64,000 bases of DNA from Dyella sp. AtDHG13 (lineage in GTDB: Bacteria; Pseudomonadota; Gammaproteobacteria; Xanthomonadales; Rhodanobacteraceae). The translations under genes and the position numbers were made by a program. Under the pieces are notes generated by a model that had not been told where the DNA came from, did not search any database, and saw only the letters and a program-made list of their open reading frames with translations. The stretch lies in NCBI RefSeq assembly GCF_003201105.1, contig NZ_QICJ01000003.1:186001-250000 (forward strand). Direction: 5' to 3'. Numbering within the stretch: position 1 is the stretch's first letter; every line of letters begins with the position of its first letter. Shown here piece by piece: positions 55,705 to 62,773 of this stretch.

Positions 55705-55741
55705 CGCCTACAGCCCCGACGAAGGTCAGGTTCTGTAGGCG
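55705..55741 (-). promoter_or_regulatory. Expression-platform hairpin of the fluoride riboswitch
   Basis: CGCCTACAG, the 3' pseudoknot strand of the aptamer, is complementary to CTGTAGGCG 19 bases later (plus-strand positions 55733-55741 and 55705-55713, 9 bp perfect). Formation of this helix and of the aptamer are mutually exclusive, as expected for the switching element. No T-run follows, so control need not be by intrinsic termination. Confidence 0.6.
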
Positions 55742-55800
55742 TCATCAGCAGCGCTAGGACGGCTGCGGTTTTGTCAGGGGAGGAACGCCATCTCCTTGCA
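55731..55800 (-). promoter_or_regulatory. Fluoride riboswitch (crcB motif)
   Basis: On the minus strand the RNA reads GGAGATGGCGTTCCTCC, then ACAAAACCGCAGC, then GCTGCTGATGACGCCTACAG. This matches the crcB-motif consensus: stem P1 GGAG/CTCC enclosing ATGGCGTT, the ACAAA-CC joining segment, stem P2 GCAGC/GCTGC, the invariant TGATGA, and a pseudoknot between GGCGT in the P1 loop and ACGCC at the 3' side. It closely resembles the Pseudomonas syringae example as I remember it. The aptamer binds fluoride through Mg2+ ions and turns expression on. It heads the minus-strand cassette clcF-DUF190-eno. Confidence 0.9.
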
Positions 55801-55803
55801 ACC

Positions 55804-55832
55804 ACTATACACAAATTCCGAATGGTCGTCGA
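55804..55832 (-). promoter_or_regulatory. Promoter for the fluoride-riboswitch transcript
   Basis: On the minus strand TCGACG (55832-55827) and TATAGT (55809-55804) are spaced by 17 bases, a good sigma-70 pattern. The expected start, about seven bases after the -10, falls at the first bases of the riboswitch, as usual for this class. Confidence 0.65.
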
Positions 55833-55923
55833 GTTCGTTTCAGTTCGGATTCTGTAGATGCACATTCAGGATGATCATACGGCACTCTTGCGATGTAACG
55901 ACCGTTTCATTATCATTGAACTC

Positions 55924-56466
55924 ATGAAAGCGCAAAACTGGCTCATGCTCACGTACAAGGTGCCGGCCGAACCCGCCAAGAAGCGGATCGGCCTGTGGCG
56001 AAAGCTCAAGGGCATGGGCGCCGTCTACCTGCAGAACGGCGTCTGCCTGCTGCCCAAGAACGACGATCACACGCGCCGGCTGAAGATCATCGAGAACGAA
56101 ATTCACGAGATGGCCGGTGAGTCCGTGCTGCTGGAGACGGTCGCCCTGGACAAGGGCCAGGAAGATAAGGTGGTTGGGCGCTTCAAGGTGGATCGCGATG
56201 AGGAGTACGCCGAGTTCATCGACAAGTGCGATGACTTCGACGCCGAGGTCGCCAAGGAGACGCGGGCCCGCCACTTCACCTACGCCGAACTCGAAGAGAA
56301 CGACGCGGACCTCAAGAAACTCCAGACCTGGCTCGAGAAGATCCGCAAGCTCGACTTCTACGGCGCCGCACGCGGCGTCGAGGCCAAACGGCGCCTCGAT
56401 CAGTGCGAGGCGCTGCTGGATGCTTACGCACAGCACGTCTTCGAGGCCCACGACGAAAACCGTTGA
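55924..56466 (+). CDS. ChrB-like protein (chromate-resistance regulator family)
   Basis: A 180-residue protein matching the N-terminal domain of ChrB (NWLMLTYKVPAEPAKKRIGLWRKLKGMGAVYLQNGVCLLPKNDDHTRRL in the sequence), followed by a charged helical part. It lacks the second, C-terminal ChrB domain of full-length proteins (about 300 residues). ChrB is associated with chromate-dependent expression of chrA, but no ChrA transporter is present here. An ATG 22 codons upstream is an alternative start; homology supports MKAQNW. It is the first gene of the plus-strand operon, divergent from the fluoride riboswitch. Confidence 0.8.
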   Translation: MKAQNWLMLTYKVPAEPAKKRIGLWRKLKGMGAVYLQNGVCLLPKNDDHTRRLKIIENEIHEMAGESVLLETVALDKGQEDKVVGRFKVDRDEEYAEFIDKCDDFDAEVAKETRARHFTYAELEENDADLKKLQTWLEKIRKLDFYGAARGVEAKRRLDQCEALLDAYAQHVFEAHDENR

Positions 56467-56482
56467 TCAAAAGGAGTTCCCC

Positions 56483-57289
56483 GTGACTTTGACTGTCCTC
56501 ACCTACAACACCCTCTTCGCGGGCCTTGACGGCTCAGACGACACGCGCGCCAGAGCCCAAGTCGAGCTCGTCAACGAGCTGCGTCCCGATGTCTTCCTGA
56601 TGCAGGAAGCCAAGGGGTTCGACGCCAACGGCGGTGCTTGGCTCTATGCGTTGGAGCAGCGTATCGACATGCGCGGCTTCCTGGCCATCGCGCCGCGGAC
56701 GGGCCAGAACGTCGCCATCTTCATCCGCACGCCGTTGCGGGCGCTGAGCTTCGAGGCCGACGGCGCGAACTTCCATCACACGCTCGCCACGCTCAAAGTG
56801 GCCGTGCCCGGCAGCGAATTGCCCGTCACATTCATCAGCGCGCACCTGTGCCCCAACGGCCCCGAAGTACGCCGTAGGGAAGCGGCGTACCTCGGCGTGC
56901 AGGCTGCTCCGGACCGGCTGACCCTGATCACCGGCGACTTCAACTCCGCCTCGCCACACGACCCTGAGCCGGAAGACTGGACAGCACTTGCGCCGCATCA
57001 CCGCGCCCGCTACGTCGCCGACGATCTGCGAGGGTTGGACCGCAGCGTGCTGGCGCACCTCGAAGCGGCTGGGTGGGTCGATCTGGGACACCGGTTCGAC
57101 GCAGCGGCGACGCCGACCGTACCCACTGCGGGCTACCGCGACGTCGAGTTCGCCACGATGCGCTGCGACTATCTGCTGGCGTCCCAGGCGCTAGCGGCCA
57201 AGGCACGCAGCTACCAGGTCATTAGAAACGCGATCACCGACGCGGCTTCGGACCACTACCCCGTGCTCGCCATATTCGAGCTGCCGTGA
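56483..57289 (+). CDS. Endonuclease/exonuclease/phosphatase-fold protein
   Basis: A 268-residue EEP-superfamily hydrolase. It opens LTVLTYNTLFAG and has FLMQEAKGFDANGG (metal-binding Glu), FISAHLCPNGPEVRRREAAYL (catalytic His region), LITGDFNSASPHD (GDFN motif), MRCDYLLAS (DY motif) and ASDHYPVLAIF (terminal SDH). It could be a metal-dependent phosphodiesterase or nuclease; the substrate is unknown. The GTG start has AAGGAG at six bases and lies 16 bases after the ChrB-like stop. Confidence 0.87.
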   Translation: MTLTVLTYNTLFAGLDGSDDTRARAQVELVNELRPDVFLMQEAKGFDANGGAWLYALEQRIDMRGFLAIAPRTGQNVAIFIRTPLRALSFEADGANFHHTLATLKVAVPGSELPVTFISAHLCPNGPEVRRREAAYLGVQAAPDRLTLITGDFNSASPHDPEPEDWTALAPHHRARYVADDLRGLDRSVLAHLEAAGWVDLGHRFDAAATPTVPTAGYRDVEFATMRCDYLLASQALAAKARSYQVIRNAITDAASDHYPVLAIFELP

Positions 57290-57367
57290 GACCAAGGTGC
57301 CGCCATGTACCTGCCCACATTGGCCGAGCGTACCCACATGCGTCCACCACCAGGAAGGAATCGAGAA

Positions 57368-58624
57368 ATGAGTGAATCCAAGGAAGCCGCCTTGGCTGCG
57401 CCTGTGCGCACTGCCAAGGGCTGGCTCAATCGAACCGTCGCTGGCGCGGGCATCACGAGCGCATTGGGTGACTTCTGCTACGAGACCACGACGGTCATCC
57501 TGCCGGGCTTCCTCGCCGTGCTCGGCATTCCGGCAGCCGTCCTGGGCATCATCGAAGGCATCGCCGATGCGGTGGCGGCGTTCACCAAGATGGTCTCGGG
57601 CTACATCGCCGACAAGCTCGGGCATCGCAAATTGCTCGTACTGGTGGGCTACGGCCTCACGCCGGTGGGCCAGGCGCTCATTGCGCTGGCCGCCGGCTGG
57701 CCCCTGCTCCTGCTGGGGCGCATCGTGTCTTGGTTCGGCAAGGGACTGCGCGGCCCGCTGCGCGACGCCATCGTCATCCAGGCGGTGTCGCCCGAGACAC
57801 GCGGCCGCGCGTTCGGCTTTCACCGGGCGGCCGATACCGTTGGTGCCGTTGCGGGACCGCTGCTCGGTGTCGCGCTGCTTGGGTGGTCACAGGCGCTGCA
57901 ATGGGACAGTCCGGCGGGTCCGTTCCGTCTCGTGCTCTGGCTGTCCGTAGTCCCGGGCGCGCTGGCAGTGCTGGCCTTCCTCACGCTGGTCCGCGACCCA
58001 GAACACTCGGCCAACCCCGCGTTGAAGTTCTTCAGCACGGTACGCGGGCTGCCGGCACGCTTCAAGCGCTATCTCGCCGCAGTCGGCATCTTCGGCGTAG
58101 GCGACTTTTCTCACAGCCTGCTGATCCTGGCCGCGACCACGCTGCTCACTCCGAGGTTCGGTGTCGTGAAGGCGGCGCAGGTCGCAGGTCTGCTTTATGT
58201 GTGGCGCAACGTCGTCCAGGTGGTCGTGTCGTATCCGATTGGCTATCTCGCCGACCGAGCCGGCCATGTCCGCGTGCTGGTCGCCGGCTATGTGCTCGGT
58301 GCCCTGACGGCGGTTCTGACTGCGCTGGCGTTCTGGCTGCAGGTTGACAGCGTGCCGCAGCTCGCGGGCATCTTCTTCATCGCCGGGTTGTACGTGGCGG
58401 TCCAGGAGGCACTTGAATCCACCGTCACCGCGGAGATGGTGGACGCAGACAAGCTGGCGCTCAGCTACGGCGCTTTGGGGTCGGTGAATGGCGTCGCCAA
58501 GTTCGTTTCCAGCGCAACGGTCGGCGTGGTGTGGACCGCACTATCGCCGGTCGTCGGGTTTGCACTGGCGGCGGTGCTGATGGCTGCAGGCACATGGGCG
58601 CTCATCTGGTCGGACCGCAGGTAG
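57368..58624 (+). CDS. MFS transporter
   Basis: A 418-residue major facilitator with twelve predicted helices. It has the loop 2-3 motif DKLGHRKLLV (MFS motif A-like, in SGYIADKLGHRK), a conserved WFGKGLRGPLRDAIVIQAVSPETRGRAFGFHRAADT region and the second-half counterpart GYLADRAGHVRVLVAG. Similar MFS proteins are found next to ChrB-like genes in resistance islands. The substrate is unknown. The ATG giving MSESKEAAL, about 80 bases after the EEP stop, is chosen by homology and GGAAGG upstream. Confidence 0.87.
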   Translation: MSESKEAALAAPVRTAKGWLNRTVAGAGITSALGDFCYETTTVILPGFLAVLGIPAAVLGIIEGIADAVAAFTKMVSGYIADKLGHRKLLVLVGYGLTPVGQALIALAAGWPLLLLGRIVSWFGKGLRGPLRDAIVIQAVSPETRGRAFGFHRAADTVGAVAGPLLGVALLGWSQALQWDSPAGPFRLVLWLSVVPGALAVLAFLTLVRDPEHSANPALKFFSTVRGLPARFKRYLAAVGIFGVGDFSHSLLILAATTLLTPRFGVVKAAQVAGLLYVWRNVVQVVVSYPIGYLADRAGHVRVLVAGYVLGALTAVLTALAFWLQVDSVPQLAGIFFIAGLYVAVQEALESTVTAEMVDADKLALSYGALGSVNGVAKFVSSATVGVVWTALSPVVGFALAAVLMAAGTWALIWSDRR

Positions 58625-58641
58625 CTGCAAAAGGAAATCTC

Positions 58642-59640
58642 ATGAACTGGACTTCTATCGCGCCGATTGTCCTCGCCGCCTTCATGGCGTCGATGGTCGA
58701 ATTCGTCGAGGCGTTGACCATCGTACTGGCGGTTGGCGTCGTGCGCGGCTGGCGTTCCGCATTGCTTGGCACCTCCGCAGCGCTGGCCGTCTTGCTGGCC
58801 CTGGTCGCGGCCCTCGGGCCCGCGCTGATGCGCATTCCGCTGCAAACCGTTCAGCTCGTCGTGGGAACGCTTCTGCTGCTCTTCGGGTTGCGCTGGCTGA
58901 GAAAGGCAGTATTGCGCGCTGCGGGTGTGCTGGCGCTTCATGACGAAGCCAAGGCCTTCGAGGAAGAGACGGCCGCGCTGCGGAGGCAGGCGTGCTCCGT
59001 TGGCCCGTCTATCGACACGTTGGCCTTCACGACCTCTTTCAAGATCGTCATGCTCGAAGGCATCGAGGTGGTTTTCATCGTTATCGCCATAGGCGCAGGT
59101 GGTGCACTGGTTCCAGCCATCGTCGGTGCAGGCTTGGCGCTGCTGACCGTCGTCGTGCTGGGTTTGTTCCTGCACCGCCCGCTCGCCAGCGTCCCGGAGA
59201 ACACGCTCAAGTTCGGCGTTGGTGTCCTGCTGGCGGCCTTTGGTACGTTCTGGGTCGGTGAAGGTCTGAGCCTGGAGTGGCCGGGCGAGGATTGGGCCGT
59301 TTTGGCGCTGATCGCGTTGTTTCTCGTCGTGTCGCTGGGACTCGTGGCGCTGTGCCGTCGGCTTGGCCGGACAGCCGCTGCGCGCCTTGCGGCCATCGCC
59401 GCTCCGAAGCTCGCTCCAACGAAGGTTCCCAAAGAGAGCACCCTGCGCCTGATCGCAAGCGAAGCCATTTCCCTCTTCATCGACGACGGCTGGCTCGCCG
59501 CGGGCATCGTCGTATGGGTCGCGGCCATCTGGTTCTTCGGGCCGGCGGTTGCGTTGCCGTCGGCGGAAAAGGTCGCCATCTTGAGCATCGGGCTCGCCGC
59601 GCTCCTCGGCATCAGCGCCGGCAGGCGAGCAACCCGCTGA
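58642..59640 (+). CDS. COG4280-type membrane protein (FTR1-like topology)
   Basis: A 332-residue integral membrane protein with about seven or eight helices. Two glutamate-containing repeats, MASMVEFVEALTIVLAVG near the start and MLEGIEVVFIVIAIG near residue 140, resemble the REGLE-type metal-permease pattern of FTR1 and of cation exchangers such as UPF0016. A charged loop (FEEETAALRRQ) separates the halves. A cation or anion permease role is possible but not shown. AAGGAA precedes the ATG, 17 bases after the MFS stop. Confidence 0.72.
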   Translation: MNWTSIAPIVLAAFMASMVEFVEALTIVLAVGVVRGWRSALLGTSAALAVLLALVAALGPALMRIPLQTVQLVVGTLLLLFGLRWLRKAVLRAAGVLALHDEAKAFEEETAALRRQACSVGPSIDTLAFTTSFKIVMLEGIEVVFIVIAIGAGGALVPAIVGAGLALLTVVVLGLFLHRPLASVPENTLKFGVGVLLAAFGTFWVGEGLSLEWPGEDWAVLALIALFLVVSLGLVALCRRLGRTAAARLAAIAAPKLAPTKVPKESTLRLIASEAISLFIDDGWLAAGIVVWVAAIWFFGPAVALPSAEKVAILSIGLAALLGISAGRRATR

Positions 59641-59649
59641 CGGCTCGCC

Positions 59650-60372
59650 ATGTCGGGCCGTCTTGTTCTCCTGCGCCATGGCGAATCCGAGTGGAATCGC
59701 GATCAACGCTTCACGGGATGGGCAGATGTCGAACTGACCGCCCTGGGGCAAACACAGATGCGCGAAGCGGGCCGCGCACTGCGCGATGCTGGCATCGAGG
59801 TCGACCTCGCTTTTGCCTCGGTGTTGCGGCGTTGTGTGCATTCGCTATGGATAGCTCTCGACGAAATGCAGCGATTCTGGATTCCACAGCAGTTGGACTG
59901 GCGCCTGAACGAGCGCAACTACGGCGGACTCACGGGCCTGCTCCGTGAAGATGCGCTACGCGCCTTCGGCGAGGCGAAGGTACGACACTGGCGCCGCTCG
60001 CCAAATGCCACGCCGCCCCCCGTAGATGAGCGAGCGTCGAGCCTGATCGCGATCGACGCACGCTACCCAGAGCCGGCGGCGCACCGTGCCTTGCAGGGCG
60101 AGTCGCTGCTGCAGACCATGGACCGCGTGCGCGAAGCGTGGATGGAGTCGGTGGCCCCCTCGCTTCACCAGGGCCGCCGTGTTCTGATGGTTGGACATGG
60201 CAATGCCCTGCGAGCACTTACCGCGATCGTCGAAGACCTGGACGACGATCGGGTCGCGAAGCTGGAAATCGCCAACGGAACGCCGGTCGTTTATGAACTC
60301 AATGACAGCTTGAAACCTCGGTCGAAGACAGTGCTCGACGCGGGATCGCGGACGCCTTCTGAGATTCTTTGA
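59650..60372 (+). CDS. gpmA: 2,3-bisphosphoglycerate-dependent phosphoglycerate mutase
   Basis: A 240-residue GpmA-like enzyme interconverting 3- and 2-phosphoglycerate. Motifs are LVLLRHGESEWNRDQRFTGWADVELT (catalytic His10), SVLRRCVHSLWIALDE, LNERNYGGLTGL (catalytic Glu), KVRHWRRSP and VLMVGHGNALRALTAI (second His). Length is close to the usual 250 residues. It acts in the step just before enolase, and enolase is encoded on the opposite arm of the same cassette. It begins nine bases after the COG4280 stop. Confidence 0.9.
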   Translation: MSGRLVLLRHGESEWNRDQRFTGWADVELTALGQTQMREAGRALRDAGIEVDLAFASVLRRCVHSLWIALDEMQRFWIPQQLDWRLNERNYGGLTGLLREDALRAFGEAKVRHWRRSPNATPPPVDERASSLIAIDARYPEPAAHRALQGESLLQTMDRVREAWMESVAPSLHQGRRVLMVGHGNALRALTAIVEDLDDDRVAKLEIANGTPVVYELNDSLKPRSKTVLDAGSRTPSEIL

Positions 60373-60399
60373 CGACGAGAACGCAGGAGAGCCAAAACC

Positions 60400-62736
60400 A
60401 TGACAACAACCGCATCGGAAACGGCAGCGCTCGAAGCGCATGACCGGTCCGGCCTCTCCGAAACAGAAGCGAAATCGCGACTGCACCAGTACGGCTTCAA
60501 CGAGATTCCAGAAGCGCAGGGCAGCCTGGCAAGGGGCATCCTCAAACGGCTCTGGGGACCCATTCCCTGGATGCTGGAAATCGCACTCATCCTCGAAGTG
60601 CTGCTGGGCAAGGTGAACGAACCGCTTCTGATCGGTCTTTGGCTGCTTTTCAGCGCTGGTGTGGGCGGCGTCCAGGAGCGGCGAGCCCAAGGGGTCTTGG
60701 ACCTTCTGCGAAGCAAGCTGAAAGTAACCGCCAGTGCTCGCCGCGATGGCACTTGGCGGGTCATTCCCGCGCGCGAGCTTGTTCCCGGCGATGAAATCCA
60801 TCTCGGTCCAGGCGACCTGGTTCCAGCCGATTGCACCGTTGCCGAGGGGACGGCCGAAGTGGATCAATCTGCACTGACAGGCGAATCCGCACTCGTCGCC
60901 CGCAGCGTGGGCGAAATCATCTACTCCGCATCCACTGTACGCAGCGGCCAAGTGACGGCCATCGTTGCCGTGACTGGCGCCAAGAGCTATTTCGGTCGAA
61001 CTGCCGAGCTGGTACGTTCCGCGCGGTCCGCTGGCCACCTCGACCAGCTTCTCTTTGCCGTCGTTCGCCGGTTGGTCGCCATCGACGCCGTGCTGGCGGC
61101 GTTGCTGGTGGTGTTCGCCCTATGGAGCGGCGCTGATCTGGTCGCGCTGATCCCGTTCCTGCTCGTGCTCGTGATCGCAACGGTCCCGGTGACGATGCCC
61201 GCGGCATTCACCGTCGCCAACGCGGTTGAGGCCCGCGCGCTCGCACGGGAGGGCGTCCTCGTGACCGGCCTGTCCGCCGTCCAGGAAGCGGCGACCATGG
61301 ATGTGCTGTGTGTTGACAAGACCGGCACATTGACCCAAAACCGGCAGGTCATCTCCGCGCTGGTTCCTCTCGCTGCAGACGATACCGAAGCCGAACTGCT
61401 GGTATGGGCTGCAGCGGCCTGCAACGAGGCGTCGCAAAGCCAACTGGAATTGAGCATCCTGTCGGCGCTGGCCCAACGCGGGCTGCGACCTCTGGATCGG
61501 CTCCGACTCGTCCCGTTCGATCCAGCGCTGAAGCGGTCGGAGGCCTACGTGCGCCGTGGCGACCAGACCGTTCGGGTCGTACTCGGGTCACCGCCGACAG
61601 TAGCGCAGATCGCCGAGTCGATCGACGGAATGGGCCAGCGCGTGGAGGAGCTTGCAGCGACTGGAGCCCGTGTCCTGGCCGTCGCGGCCGGGCCGGAAGA
61701 CGGCCTCATCGTCCGAGGGCTGCTGGCCTTCGGCGACACGCTGCGGGAAGATGCACCGGCGCTCATCCAGGCGGTGCGCAATCTCGGCGTGAAGGTGCTG
61801 ATGATCAGTGGGGATACCGTAGCCACCGCTCGGGCGGTCGCAAGACAAGTGGGCCTTGGAGACCACTTCGGCGACGGTGTGGCACAAGCGGAGGACCCTC
61901 TCTGCTTCGACGGCTTCGCCCGCTGCTATCCGCAAGAGAAGTTCCAGCTGGTGCAGAAGCTCCAACGAGCCGGTCACGTCGTCGGCATGACAGGCGACGG
62001 CGTGAATGACGCCTCGGCGCTCAAACAAGCCGAAGTCGGCATCGCCGTCAGCAGCGCGACCGACGTCGCCAAGGGCTCCGCCCAGGTGGTGCTCACGCGG
62101 CCGGGCTTGGAGGACATGATCGCCGTCATCAACAGCGGCCGGCGAGTCTACCGAAGGATGTTGACCTGGACGATCACCAAGATCGCGCGGACGATCGAAC
62201 TGGCTGTTCTGCTGACCTTCGGCTATATGGCCACAGGCTTCTTCGTAACGTCGCTGGCGTTGATTGCCGTGCTCGTGGTGCTGAACGATGTGGTCACCAT
62301 TACGCTCGCCACGGACCGCGCCGGGATCTCGCAGGCACCGGAGCAGTGGAGCATCGGGGCCATTAGCAAGATCGCAGGTATTCTCGCTGCGGGATGGCTG
62401 CTCCTTGGCTTCGCCGTCGTTTGGGCTGCGCGGGACCGATGGGCCATGTCGATCCCACAGACCCAGACGTTGATCTTCGTCTACCTCATTTACTCAGCGC
62501 AGGCGACGATCTATCTGACACGTGTCCGGGGGCGGTTCTGGTCTTCCATGCCAAGCGCCTGGGTTGCCGCGGCAACGATTGGCAACGCAGTCATCGCGTC
62601 ACTGATGGCGTACTTCGGACTGTTGGCGGAGCCGATATCTGGAACCGCCTTGTCCATCCTGTTTCTGCTTGTCGTCGGCGCGATCTTCCTTCTCGACGAA
62701 TGCAAGATGATGTTCTTCGGAAGGACGACCCCATAG
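60400..62736 (+). CDS. Plasma-membrane-type proton-exporting P-type ATPase (P3A)
   Basis: A 778-residue P-type ATPase. The N-terminal cation-ATPase helix (LSETEAKSRLHQYGFNEIPE) is followed by TM1-2, an actuator domain with SALTGES, and TM4 (FLLVLVIATVPVTMPAAFTVANAVEA). The phosphorylation site is CVDKTGTLTQN (Asp306), the hinge is MTGDGVNDASALKQAEVGIAV, and six C-terminal helices complete it. It lacks heavy-metal-binding domains and the CPx motif, fitting the P3A proton pumps. Pumping protons out would feed a fluoride/proton antiporter. It is preceded by AGGAGAG and ends the plus-strand operon, 37 bases from the convergent traI. Confidence 0.93.
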   Translation: MTTTASETAALEAHDRSGLSETEAKSRLHQYGFNEIPEAQGSLARGILKRLWGPIPWMLEIALILEVLLGKVNEPLLIGLWLLFSAGVGGVQERRAQGVLDLLRSKLKVTASARRDGTWRVIPARELVPGDEIHLGPGDLVPADCTVAEGTAEVDQSALTGESALVARSVGEIIYSASTVRSGQVTAIVAVTGAKSYFGRTAELVRSARSAGHLDQLLFAVVRRLVAIDAVLAALLVVFALWSGADLVALIPFLLVLVIATVPVTMPAAFTVANAVEARALAREGVLVTGLSAVQEAATMDVLCVDKTGTLTQNRQVISALVPLAADDTEAELLVWAAAACNEASQSQLELSILSALAQRGLRPLDRLRLVPFDPALKRSEAYVRRGDQTVRVVLGSPPTVAQIAESIDGMGQRVEELAATGARVLAVAAGPEDGLIVRGLLAFGDTLREDAPALIQAVRNLGVKVLMISGDTVATARAVARQVGLGDHFGDGVAQAEDPLCFDGFARCYPQEKFQLVQKLQRAGHVVGMTGDGVNDASALKQAEVGIAVSSATDVAKGSAQVVLTRPGLEDMIAVINSGRRVYRRMLTWTITKIARTIELAVLLTFGYMATGFFVTSLALIAVLVVLNDVVTITLATDRAGISQAPEQWSIGAISKIAGILAAGWLLLGFAVVWAARDRWAMSIPQTQTLIFVYLIYSAQATIYLTRVRGRFWSSMPSAWVAAATIGNAVIASLMAYFGLLAEPISGTALSILFLLVVGAIFLLDECKMMFFGRTTP

Positions 62737-62773
62737 CGTCCCCTCCGGCCCTCACTTGCATGCGCGATGAAAT

